DNA of 60,481 nt from Pseudomonadota bacterium (GTDB taxonomy: Bacteria; Pseudomonadota; Alphaproteobacteria; Rhizobiales; Xanthobacteraceae), in the NCBI GenBank assembly GCA_023451825.1, contig JAEXYA010000053.1, forward strand, positions 1-60,481, given 5' to 3'. The translations under genes and the position numbers were made by a program. How positions within the stretch are numbered: position 1 is the first letter of the stretch; each line of letters starts with the position of its first letter. The notes beneath the pieces were generated by a model that had not been told where the DNA came from, did not search any database, and saw nothing but the letters and a program-made list of their open reading frames with translations. Below, in pieces: positions 17,169 through 25,679 of the stretch.

Positions 17169-17807
17169 TCAGAAGTCTTCGATCCCAGCAGATGACCATT
17201 TCATCAGAGTGGGCTGGCCATTCTCCCAAAGCTTATAGACTGTGCCTTCCCACATCACGAGTACGATCCTGAACTTATCCTTCGCAGGTGCGGTCCCATT
17301 TTGAAGGATCGGTAAGCCTTCGTGTATATAGGCACCATAGCAGCCCAGATTGACGTAAATTACTAAACCAACTCCCGGCAGATAGTCTTTGGCGATCTTC
17401 TTTGTGACTACCCGAGTGAGTGCTTCTGGTATCGCTTCAAATCTCGCCCTCCATTGTTCAACCGGATCAAACTCTAGTTCAAAACTATCCGGTTCGTCTC
17501 CACGACGACGACCATCTCTATCAGCCTCGGTCGCCTCGAATTGCTGGATGACCCCACTCGTCTGCATCTCAAAGTCTGGGCGCTCAGCAGGCACCAATCT
17601 GATAAACTCCGATGAAAGGGCCGTGCCGACACGCCCCGCAATCCAAGCATCTCTTAAGAATGCGAGACCGGCTTGGCGAAAGAAGATGGATCGCGGAAGC
17701 GAGCGCAATATCTCGTCAACACGATCCCGAAATGCGCTAGCCCTACTCCAATTAGAGAGTTCGGCTCTCCAACTATCCAGTTCTGTCTTTGGGATGTGAT
17801 TTTTCAA
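17169..17807 (-). CDS. Hypothetical protein, accessory
   Basis: I do not recognise this 212-residue soluble protein. It has no signal peptide or membrane segment. Features: an Arg/Trp-rich N-terminus (SWRAELSNWSRASAFRDRVDEIL), an acidic centre QQFEATEADRDGRRRGDEPD, a hydrophobic core YLPGVGLVIYVNLGCYGAYIH and a C-terminal region with several Trp (MWEGTVYKLWENG). The E-x-T-E-A strand followed by a hydrophobic LVIYVN strand is reminiscent of restriction-nuclease-like folds, but no PD-(D/E)xK core can be assigned. Codon use is visibly AT-richer than in the flanking suc genes, suggesting recent acquisition. Confidence 0.6.
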   Translation of the reverse strand: MKNHIPKTELDSWRAELSNWSRASAFRDRVDEILRSLPRSIFFRQAGLAFLRDAWIAGRVGTALSSEFIRLVPAERPDFEMQTSGVIQQFEATEADRDGRRRGDEPDSFELEFDPVEQWRARFEAIPEALTRVVTKKIAKDYLPGVGLVIYVNLGCYGAYIHEGLPILQNGTAPAKDKFRIVLVMWEGTVYKLWENGQPTLMKWSSAGIEDF

Positions 17808-17924
17808 CGAAATGCATCACCGAGAAGAAGCTATGGCATACGGACTGGTCCACTCTTCTACTCATATCGCTCCAGCGCAACCAATATCGATCGACATGTA
17901 AAGACCCGCTCGAAACAGCGGCTT

Positions 17925-18299
17925 TTATTTTCTCTCGCGGTCGGCCGGCACTGGCGTCTGCTCGCGGCCGTCCGGCATGAACGGACTGTCGCCCGTCTGA
18001 TCGATCAAGGCCCAAGATATGGTTTCGCTGTCGATCGGTTCCAGGACAACTTCCGCATGGTGAGCGCGCAGGCGAGCAAATACCTCGTTGGCATCCGCGT
18101 CAGGGCCAGAACTGGCAAAAGCCAAGCAGACCTTGTCGCCCATAATCTGGCTGAGCGCACGCTCTTCCCGTTCCAGCGCGCGAAGGGCAGCCTGAAGCAA
18201 TTCACCGACGGAGTCGTACTTACCGGTCGCCAACCAAAGATCAACGCCGCGAGCCAGATCGTAATCAAGGGCAACTGTAATGGACTTGCCGCTACTCAT
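17925..18299 (-). CDS. ParD-like ribbon-helix-helix antitoxin (orphan)
   Basis: This 124-residue protein begins SSGKSITVALDYDLARGVDLWLATGKYDSVGELLQAALRALEREE, the beta-strand plus two helices of ParD/CopG antitoxins that bind their own operator and neutralise a ParE-type toxin. The ATG at 18299 has a strong ribosome site (GGGGAGGA). The segment up to about residue 80 fits ParD. The remaining 40 residues are extra, perhaps read-through after loss of a partner. No ParE-like gene is found on either side. Confidence 0.65.
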   Translation of the reverse strand: MSSGKSITVALDYDLARGVDLWLATGKYDSVGELLQAALRALEREERALSQIMGDKVCLAFASSGPDADANEVFARLRAHHAEVVLEPIDSETISWALIDQTGDSPFMPDGREQTPVPADRERK

Positions 18300-18538
18300 C
18301 GTCCGTGTCCTCCCCTTCGAGCAGCATAACAGCGGCGCAGGCATTTGCCATATGCAGGAATAACGTCAACTATCGCGCGTAGTTTGACTCGACGATCTCT
18401 GCTGACCGAACCCAGCGCTGCGAGCGGAGCAGGTCTCTCACCGCATTCACCAGCTTGACAGTACTCCCCCGCACCCCAAACTGCCCTCACTGCTTGAAGC
18501 GAGCACCATCGACTCGCAATGCATAAGGGAGACTGCCC

Positions 18539-19273
18539 ATGAACGAGCTGGATTTCACCGGCAAGACCGTCCTCGTCGTCGGAGGATCGAGCGGCATCGG
18601 CAACGGGATTGCCCATGGCTTTCGCGAGAAGGGTGCTGAGGTGCATGTCTATGGCACGCGCGCCACGGCCGGTGACTACAAGAGCGAAGAAGGCTCGGAT
18701 CTTGCCGGCCTGCACTATGCGCAACTCGATGTCAGCAACGCCGCCGCCATCGACGCGATGCAGCCGGCTTTCGCAAAGCTCGATGTGCTCGTGCTGGCGC
18801 AGGGCACCGTGCTCTACAAGCGCGCGGAATTCGAAATGGACGGCTTTCGCAAGGTGATGGAAGTGAACCTGATGAGCCTGATGGCTTGCGGGGCAAAATT
18901 CCATCCGATGCTGAAGGCGAGCGGCGGCAGCCTCATCATCGTCTCGTCCACCGCGGCCTTTCATGCCACCAAGGGCAATCCCTCCTACAACGCGTCGAAG
19001 ACCGGCGCCGTTGGCCTGGTGCGGACGCTCGGCGTGGCATGGGCGGAGGACGGCATCCGCGTCAACGGCATCGCGCCTGGTCTTGTCGATACCAAACTGA
19101 CGAAGGTCACGACCGCCAATCCCAAGCGGCTGGAAGGTGCGCTGGAGCGTATTCCGGTCAAGCGGCTCGGCACGCCGAAAGACATGGCGGGCGCAGCGCT
19201 GTTCCTGGCGTCGCCGCTGTCGTCCTACATTGTCGGCCAGAGCCTGATCGTGGATGGTGGATTGATCCTCTGA
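18539..19273 (+). CDS. Short-chain dehydrogenase/reductase
   Basis: This 244-residue classical SDR has the cofactor motif GGSSGIGNG at about residues 15-23. The catalytic Ser is in IIVSSTAAF, the Tyr and Lys in YNASKTG, and the C-terminus ends in IVDGGLIL. It likely oxidises or reduces an alcohol or ketone with NAD(P). The substrate is unknown. It stands alone in the accessory patch, divergent from the ParD-like gene and convergent with the broken sulfurtransferase. Confidence 0.9.
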   Translation: MNELDFTGKTVLVVGGSSGIGNGIAHGFREKGAEVHVYGTRATAGDYKSEEGSDLAGLHYAQLDVSNAAAIDAMQPAFAKLDVLVLAQGTVLYKRAEFEMDGFRKVMEVNLMSLMACGAKFHPMLKASGGSLIIVSSTAAFHATKGNPSYNASKTGAVGLVRTLGVAWAEDGIRVNGIAPGLVDTKLTKVTTANPKRLEGALERIPVKRLGTPKDMAGAALFLASPLSSYIVGQSLIVDGGLIL

Positions 19274-19316
19274 ACATGCGATCCGGGCGCGCATCGTCGC
19301 GCGCCCGGCATTCACG

Positions 19317-20193
19317 TCAGGCCGCCACTGCCTGCTTCTCGCCGACCACGGGCAAACCTTCCTCGATGGGATATTTCACATCGCGGCTCCATTCGTTCCA
19401 GGAGCCGAAATACATTCGCACATCGGCCACGCCGGCATTCTTCAGCGCAAGGAACGTGTTCGACGCGCGCGCCCCCTTGAAGCAGTAGAGATAGACCGTC
19501 GTTGCCGGCGTGATGCCCACCGTCGCGCATTCGGCGAGGATCTCGTTCTTCGACTTGAAGCGCGGGCCTTCCGCGGTCGGCTTCATCATGCGGTACCACT
19601 CGATCCAGACCGCGCCTGGGATGCGGCCCATCCGTGGGCAAAAATCCTTGCCATAGGGAGACGAGCTTTCGCCGATCCATTCATCGACATCGCGCACATC
19701 GAGAATGGCAATCGACGGATTGCCAAGCGCGGACTGCATGGTGGCCGCATCAATGAGGATCGATCCCGCTTCCGGCTTGATGGAGAAGGACGCTGCCACC
19801 GGCACCGGAACGTCCGTGGTCGTCGGCAGGCCCTTCATGGTCCAGGCATCGAAGCCGCCATGCAGCACTTTCATCTTGGGATAGCCCAGGAATTCGAGCA
19901 GGAAGTAGCCGCGGCACGACTGGCCGAAGCCGGAATTCATCGATTGCATAGATCACCGCGGTCTCTGCACCGGACAGGCCGGCACCACCGAAAGCGTCAG
20001 CGAATTTCTTCTTGAGTTCGTCCATGCCCTCGGGCGTGGAGGTGGCGAGGAACGTAAAGATCTCATGGAGATTGACGGCGCCGGGAATGTGCCCGGCCGC
20101 ATAGGCATCGGGATTGCGCGTGTCGATGACGACACACGGCTCGTGCTTCATGAAAGTCGTGAGGTCGTCTGCGGAAATCAAAACTTCTGCCAT
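19317..20193 (-). pseudogene. Sulfurtransferase (double rhodanese), frameshifted
   Basis: Two adjacent reading frames together make a two-domain rhodanese of about 290 residues. The first frame runs from MAEVLISADDL (ATG at 20193, GGAGG upstream) through VVIDTRNPDAYAAGHIPGAVN to ETAVIY. The second continues QSMNSGFGQSCRGYFLLEFLGY and carries the C-terminal domain with YLYCFKGARASN, whose Cys is the likely active site. The break is at about 19948, where one extra or two missing bases shift the frame. It could be a real inactivation or a sequencing error. Confidence 0.8.
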
Positions 20194-20269
20194 GTTAGCC
20201 TCCACTCATGTTGAACGTCGTTGTTGGACCGTCTGTAGAAGAGCCGTCGCTGCTGCGCCCTGACTTACG

Positions 20270-20911
20270 TCAATGGGCCGCGCCTCCCTGCTGCTCACGC
20301 GCATTATCCGCGAGCATTTTTCGGAGCTGCTTTGTGGCGGGCGTGACGATCGCCACGAAATAGGCCTCGCGCAGGCGCCGCTGCGCACGATGGGATTTGA
20401 GATAGCCGCGCGCGCCACAATGCAACATCGCAGCATGGGCCGCGGCCACCGCGGCATCGCCCGCGCGCAGACGCAGATCGACGACGGCGCGCCAGTAGTC
20501 GTTGCCGGTCTCGTAAGGCGTGGCGGCAAGCATCATCGTCTCGGCTTCCATCTTTGCCAGCAGGCCGGCAAAATCCTCGGGCTGCTGCGGCAGGAAGCAG
20601 TTCACATGGGCGAGAGATGGCTTCACGCTGTCCATGATGGCCACGCAGTCGCGGATCAGTCCGAGCCCCATGCCCATCTGCATCAGGATGAAACCGGCGC
20701 GGATCTTCTTCACCAGCGGCATGGCCGGTGTAGCAAGTACCTGATCATCCGGAATGAAGACGTCGCGGAACTGCACGGCGTAAGTGCCAGTGCCGTCCAT
20801 GGCGAGGAACGGCTTGCAGGGCGTGAGCGACAGATTCCCGTCGGCGCAGTCGGCGATGAACATCACTTTCTCGCCGGTCTCCTCGACCTCGAAGATCGTA
20901 CCGCCGAAGCA
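20270..20911 (-). pseudogene. Acyl-CoA dehydrogenase, 5'-truncated remnant
   Basis: The frame from FGGTIFEVEETGEKVMFIADC to the stop is an acyl-CoA dehydrogenase middle and C-terminal part. It has the beta-domain AMDGTGTYAVQFRDVFIPDDQ and the helical C-terminal domain. About 150 N-terminal residues expected of the family are missing. Upstream, the frame continues only as antisense of the OsmC gene. A perfect 19-base palindrome sits at the break. It shares strand and order with OsmC and the broken sulfurtransferase. Confidence 0.75.
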
Positions 20912-20929
20912 AATTGGCATTGCCAATTT
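20911..20929. repeat. Perfect 19-base palindrome at the truncation junction
   Basis: AAATTGGCA and TGCCAATTT flank a single T. On the minus strand it is preceded by GTCATTGCGAGCCCTGC, which resembles the start of a dispersed Bradyrhizobium-type repeat. The coincidence with the acyl-CoA dehydrogenase break point suggests that the element took part in the rearrangement. Confidence 0.6.
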
Positions 20930-20967
20930 GCAGGGCTCGCAATGACGGCCTTGATGACGGTGCGTCT

Positions 20968-21510
20968 TTACGCAGTGACTTCGAGATTGACCGGACGCGT
21001 AAATGTGTTGGCGACGGGCGACCACTTCTTCACATGCTCGATCAGCGCATCGACATCCGACTGCGGAATGCCTTCGCATTCCATGTCCACCTTCACGCGG
21101 ACATCGGTGAAGCCCACCGGCTTCTCGCTGATATCGCCGGTGCCCCAGACAGCGGTGATGTTGAGATCACCTTCGAGCTGGAGTTCGAGCTTGTTGACGG
21201 TCCAGCCGCGATGCACCGCATTGGCGTGCAGGCCGACGGCGAGGCAGGAGCCAAGTGCAGCGAGCGATGCCTCTGATGGATTTGGCGCGGTGTCGTCGCC
21301 AAGGAGAGCCGGCGGCTCGTCGACGATGTAAGGCGGCAGGCTGCGGATGTAGTTGGCGTGGCGGAACTTGCCTTCGGCGACGGTCTTGCATTTGAGCGTC
21401 TTGATGACGTTCGGATTGGCCTTGCCATTGGCGATCAGCTGTTCGAGCCCCCCTTTGTCGATCGGTGCCAGGCAGCCGGTCAAAGCGGTTTTTGCGGCGA
21501 CAGCGGTCAT
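20968..21510 (-). CDS. OsmC family protein
   Basis: This 180-residue protein has the OsmC/Ohr-like layout, with one reactive Cys visible in SEASLAALGSCLAVG. A second conserved Cys, ECEGIPQSDVD, lies near residue 143. OsmC proteins reduce organic hydroperoxides or act on fatty-acid-linked thiols. The start MTAVAAKTALTG has GGAGA upstream. A TetR-type operator lies 20 bases before the start and a TetR gene is divergent, so it is probably induced by a small molecule or oxidant. Confidence 0.88.
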   Translation of the reverse strand: MTAVAAKTALTGCLAPIDKGGLEQLIANGKANPNVIKTLKCKTVAEGKFRHANYIRSLPPYIVDEPPALLGDDTAPNPSEASLAALGSCLAVGLHANAVHRGWTVNKLELQLEGDLNITAVWGTGDISEKPVGFTDVRVKVDMECEGIPQSDVDALIEHVKKWSPVANTFTRPVNLEVTA

Positions 21511-21529
21511 GGACGTCTCCCTGATTAAA

Positions 21530-21547
21530 ATACAGAACGGTCTGTAT
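21530..21547 (-). promoter_or_regulatory. TetR-type operator upstream of OsmC gene
   Basis: ATACAGA-ACGG-TCTGTAT is an inverted repeat with perfect 7-base arms. It lies 20 bases upstream of the OsmC start codon, between it and the divergent TetR gene. The shape resembles TetR/AcrR operators with CAGA/TCTG arms. Autoregulation of the TetR gene is less clear because its start is about 200 bases away. Confidence 0.6.
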
Positions 21548-21743
21548 CTATGCAGAGGACATGCCAAACTGCGCTCCAGCGGCCACCATCAAACAAATCA
21601 ATGAGTTGCGCAGATTGCGCGCGATTTTCCGGCGCTCAATCGGCAATCACAGCTGCCGATTCGCCCGCCAAACGCTCGAATCTTGATCAGATCGCCTGGG
21701 CCTCGCTTGCACCGGCGTCGGCGCATGTCATATTGACGCGGTA

Positions 21744-22415
21744 ATGACCGAGCCGATGCCCCAGGACGCCGAAAAGACCACGCCGCGCGACCGATTGATG
21801 GACGCGGCGACGCGGCTGTTCTGCAAAAACGGCATCAATGCTACCGGGATTGACGCCATCGTGGCGGAGGCCGGTACAGCCAAGACAACGCTCTACAAGA
21901 TCTTCAAATCAAAGGGAGATCTGGTTGAGGCCGTGCTCGAGACCGAAGGGCAAAGCTGGCGCGCCTGGTTTCTTGGCGCCATCGAAGCCCCTGCCACGCC
22001 CCGCGAAAAACTCGACGCGATCTTTCCGGCGCTGAAAAAGTGGTTCGGCGAGGAAAGTTATACGGGCTGCGTTTTCATCAATGCCGTTGGCGAGCATCCC
22101 AAGGACGAGACCCGACTCCGCGCCCTCACGATCCAGCATAAGACGTTTGTTCTCAAGCACATAAGCGAGCTGGCTGGCGCTGCCGGCGCAACGAAGCCGG
22201 ATGCCCTCGCGCATCAGATCGGCCTGCTGATGGATGGTGCGATCGTTGCCGCCATGGTGACGCGCGATCCGGACGTCGCCGATGCCGCGAACCAGGCTGC
22301 CACTGCCCTGCTCGATGCCGCCTGCGGTCCGGCCAAGCCGAAACGCAAGAGAACGGTCGTTCTCCAGGGCGGCGCTGCCGCATTGGCGAAAGAAGACCTT
22401 AGTGTCGTCGAATAG
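21744..22415 (+). CDS. TetR/AcrR family transcriptional regulator
   Basis: This 223-residue regulator has the N-terminal TetR helix-turn-helix, PRDRLMDAATRLFCKNGINATGIDAIVAEAG then TAKTTLYKIFKSKGDLVEAV, at residues 13-60. A helical ligand-binding domain follows, with one Cys in GCVFINAVGEH as seen in oxidant- or quinone-sensing members. It is divergent from the OsmC gene, whose promoter carries a matching palindrome, so it most likely represses OsmC. A basic Lys/Arg patch (KPKRKR) near the C-terminus is unusual. Confidence 0.88.
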   Translation: MTEPMPQDAEKTTPRDRLMDAATRLFCKNGINATGIDAIVAEAGTAKTTLYKIFKSKGDLVEAVLETEGQSWRAWFLGAIEAPATPREKLDAIFPALKKWFGEESYTGCVFINAVGEHPKDETRLRALTIQHKTFVLKHISELAGAAGATKPDALAHQIGLLMDGAIVAAMVTRDPDVADAANQAATALLDAACGPAKPKRKRTVVLQGGAAALAKEDLSVVE

Positions 22416-22596
22416 TTGAGATTTAATCAGCGAAATCACGAGGCACATAGAATTGACGAATTGTTCAGTTCTTCGTGTTTTTAACGCGATCTTTGAAACT
22501 AGATAGGTTAGAAGGTCGCCGCATAAGGTTCGGTCCGTATAAGGGCCAAACCCTCGCCCGAAATGCCGCGCGACTAGAAAAATTCAGGACGCCATA

Positions 22597-25530
22597 ATGT
22601 CTCGCCAGGACGCGAACGCCGCCTTTGCCCTCTCTTCATTTCTCCAGGGCGCCAATGCCACTTACATCGACGATCTCTATGCCCGGTTCGAAAAGGACCC
22701 CTCCTCGGTCGATGCCGAGTGGCAGGAGTTCTTCAAGAGCCTGAAGGACAACTCCGCCGACGTGCAGCAAAATGCCGCCGGCCCGTCCTGGGAAAAGGCC
22801 AACTGGCCGGTCACCCCGAATGACGACATTACCCATGCGCTCGACGGCAATTGGGCAAAGGTCGAGAAGGCCGTTGGCGCCAAGCTCGCTGCCAAAGCCG
22901 AGAAGGGCGACAAGGTTCCGGTCGGCGACCTGATCCAGGCCACGCGCGATTCGGTCCGCGCCCTCATGCTGATCCGCGCCTATCGCATGCGCGGCCACTT
23001 CCACGCCAATCTCGATCCGCTCGGCATCGAAGGCGTCAAGGATCACGAAGAGCTCGATCCCAAGTCCTACGGCTTCACCGACGCCGATCTCGACCGCAAG
23101 ATCTTCATCGATAACGTCATCGGCCTCGAATACGGCTCGCTGCGCGAGATCGTCGCGATCCTCCAGCGCACCTATTGCCAGACGCTCGGCGTCGAATTCA
23201 TGCACATCTCGAATCCGGCGCAGAAGGCCTGGATCCAGGAACGTATCGAAGGGCCTGACAAGGAAATCTCGTTCACGCCGGAAGGCCGTCGCGCCATCCT
23301 GATGAAGCTGATCGAAGCTGACGGCTTCGAGAAGTTCTGCGACGTCAAGTTCACCGGCACCAAGCGCTTCGGCCTGGACGGCGGTGAATCGCTGATCCCC
23401 GCGCTCGAACAGATCATCAAGCGTGGCGGCAGCCTCGGCGTGAAGGAAATCGTTGTCGGCATGCCGCATCGTGGCCGCCTCAACGTGCTGACCCAGGTGA
23501 TGGGCAAGCCGCATCGCGCGCTGTTCCACGAATTCAAGGGCGGCTCGGCGAACCCCGACGAAGTCGAAGGTTCGGGCGACGTGAAGTATCACCTCGGTGC
23601 CTCGTCGGACCGCGAATTCGACAACAACAAGATCCATCTGTCGCTGACCGCGAATCCGTCGCATCTCGAAATCGTCGACCCCGTCGTGCTCGGCAAGGTA
23701 CGCGCGAAGCAGGACCAGTGGGGCGATCCGCCGGAAGAGCGCATCTCGGTTCTCCCGGTGCTGATGCATGGCGACGCGGCCTTTGCAGGCCAGGGCGTCG
23801 TCGCCGAATGTTTCGCGCTGTCGGACCTGAAGGGCTACCGCACCGGCGGTTCGATCCACTTCATCGTCAACAACCAGATCGGCTTCACCACCTATCCGCG
23901 CTATTCGCGCTCGTCGCCCTATCCGTCGGATGTGGCGAAGATGATCGATGCGCCGATCTTCCACGTGAACGGCGACGATCCTGAAGCTGTGGTGTTTGCG
24001 GCCAAGATCGCGATCGAATACAGGCAGAAGTTCCACAAGCCTGTCGTCATCGACATGTTCTGCTATCGCCGCCACGGTCATAACGAAGGCGACGAGCCGG
24101 CGTTCACCCAGCCGGTGATGTACAAGAAGATCGGCGGCCACCAGACCACGCTGGATCTCTATTCCAAGCGCTTGATCGCCGAGAACGTGATCAGCCAGGA
24201 AGATTTCGACAAAGCGAAAGCCGACTGGCGCTCGAAGCTCGATGTGGAGCTCGAAGCCGGCACCAGCTACAAGCCGAACAAGGCTGACTGGATGGACGGC
24301 AAGTGGTCGGGTCTCAAGATCGCAGGCGAAGACGAAGAGCCGCGCCGCGGCGTCACCGGCGTCGATGTCGCTGTTCTCAAGGAGATCGGCACCAAGATCA
24401 CCAAGGTGCCGGACGGTTTCCGCATTCACCGCACCGTGCAGCGTTTCCTCGATGCCCGCGCCAAGGCCATCGACAATGGCGAAGGCATCGACTGGGCGAC
24501 CGGCGAAGCTTTGGCGTTCTGCTCGCTGATGGAAGAAGGCCACGCCATCCGCCTGTCCGGCCAGGACTCCGAACGCGGCACCTTCTCGCAGCGTCATTCG
24601 GTCTGGTTCGACCAGGAGGACGAGAGCCGCTACACGCCGTTCAATCATCTCGGCGAGAAGCAGGGCCGCTACGAAGTCATCAACTCGCTGCTGTCGGAAG
24701 AAGCCGTGCTCGGCTTCGAATATGGCTACTCGCTGGCCGAGCCGAACACGCTCGGCCTGTGGGAAGCGCAGTTCGGCGACTTCGCCAACGGCGCGCAGGT
24801 CGTGTTCGACCAGTTCATCTCCTCGGGCGAACGCAAGTGGCTGCGCATGTCGGGCCTCGTCTGCCTGCTGCCGCACGGCTATGAAGGCCAGGGTCCCGAG
24901 CATTCCTCGGCACGCCTCGAGCGCTTCCTGCAGATGTGCGCGGAAGACAACATGCAGGTGGTCAACCCGACGACCCCGGCCAACTACTTCCACATGCTGC
25001 GCCGCCAGCTCAAGCGCGAGATCCGCAAGCCGCTGATCGTGATGACGCCGAAGTCGCTGTTGCGCCACAAGCGCGCCGTGTCCAAGCTCGACGAACTCGG
25101 CGCCGGCTCCACCTTCCACCGCGTGCTGTTCGACGATGCTGACAAGCTGCAGCCCGACAACAAGATCCGTCGCGTCGTGCTTTGCTCGGGCAAGGTCTAT
25201 TACGACCTGTTCGAAGAGCGCGAGAAGCGCGGCATTGACGACGTCTATCTGCTGCGCATCGAACAGCTCTATCCGGTGCCGCTGAAGACGCTGGTGCAGG
25301 AGCTGACCCGCTTCAAGGGTGCGGAATTCGTCTGGTGCCAGGAAGAGCCGCGCAACATGGGCGGCTGGCACTTCATCGAGCCGTATCTCGAATGGGTGCT
25401 CAACCAGATCAACGCCACCCACAAGCGTCCGCGCTACGCGGGCCGTGCGGCGTCGGCTGCGACCGCAACTGGTTTGATGTCCAAGCATCTCGCCCAGCTC
25501 AAGGCGTTCCTCGACGAGGCGCTCGGCTAA
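22597..25530 (+). CDS. sucA: 2-oxoglutarate dehydrogenase E1 component
   Basis: This 977-residue E1 is full length for the TCA-cycle enzyme that decarboxylates 2-oxoglutarate with thiamine diphosphate and transfers succinyl to SucB. The N-terminal segment LQGANATYIDDLYARFEKDP is the E2-binding part. VVGMPHRGRLNVL and MHGDAAFAGQGVVAE ... IVNNQIGFTT form the ThDP/Mg site, and WCQEEPRNMGGWHFIEP is the family C-terminus. It starts the sucA-sucB-lpdA gene string. It is separated from sucCD by the accessory patch, so it needs its own promoter in the 180-base leader. Confidence 0.98.
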   Translation: MSRQDANAAFALSSFLQGANATYIDDLYARFEKDPSSVDAEWQEFFKSLKDNSADVQQNAAGPSWEKANWPVTPNDDITHALDGNWAKVEKAVGAKLAAKAEKGDKVPVGDLIQATRDSVRALMLIRAYRMRGHFHANLDPLGIEGVKDHEELDPKSYGFTDADLDRKIFIDNVIGLEYGSLREIVAILQRTYCQTLGVEFMHISNPAQKAWIQERIEGPDKEISFTPEGRRAILMKLIEADGFEKFCDVKFTGTKRFGLDGGESLIPALEQIIKRGGSLGVKEIVVGMPHRGRLNVLTQVMGKPHRALFHEFKGGSANPDEVEGSGDVKYHLGASSDREFDNNKIHLSLTANPSHLEIVDPVVLGKVRAKQDQWGDPPEERISVLPVLMHGDAAFAGQGVVAECFALSDLKGYRTGGSIHFIVNNQIGFTTYPRYSRSSPYPSDVAKMIDAPIFHVNGDDPEAVVFAAKIAIEYRQKFHKPVVIDMFCYRRHGHNEGDEPAFTQPVMYKKIGGHQTTLDLYSKRLIAENVISQEDFDKAKADWRSKLDVELEAGTSYKPNKADWMDGKWSGLKIAGEDEEPRRGVTGVDVAVLKEIGTKITKVPDGFRIHRTVQRFLDARAKAIDNGEGIDWATGEALAFCSLMEEGHAIRLSGQDSERGTFSQRHSVWFDQEDESRYTPFNHLGEKQGRYEVINSLLSEEAVLGFEYGYSLAEPNTLGLWEAQFGDFANGAQVVFDQFISSGERKWLRMSGLVCLLPHGYEGQGPEHSSARLERFLQMCAEDNMQVVNPTTPANYFHMLRRQLKREIRKPLIVMTPKSLLRHKRAVSKLDELGAGSTFHRVLFDDADKLQPDNKIRRVVLCSGKVYYDLFEEREKRGIDDVYLLRIEQLYPVPLKTLVQELTRFKGAEFVWCQEEPRNMGGWHFIEPYLEWVLNQINATHKRPRYAGRAASAATATGLMSKHLAQLKAFLDEALG

Positions 25531-25679
25531 GTCATTTTCGTCATCGCAATGCCCCGCTCCCCGCGGGGCATTCGCGCACCCGTCTTATTTGAAATCTAGA
25601 CTTCGACCTCTTTCCGGCCTGATCGATCCCAAAAATCTTCGGATCGCGTTATCGGGCCGCACGCAACAGGAAGCTGACC

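Noticed and set aside
22636..25488. A 950-codon open frame antisense to sucA
   Set aside because: High-GC coding DNA often leaves the complementary frame open. The plus strand encodes a complete, motif-rich SucA, and the antisense product has no recognisable domain or ribosome site.
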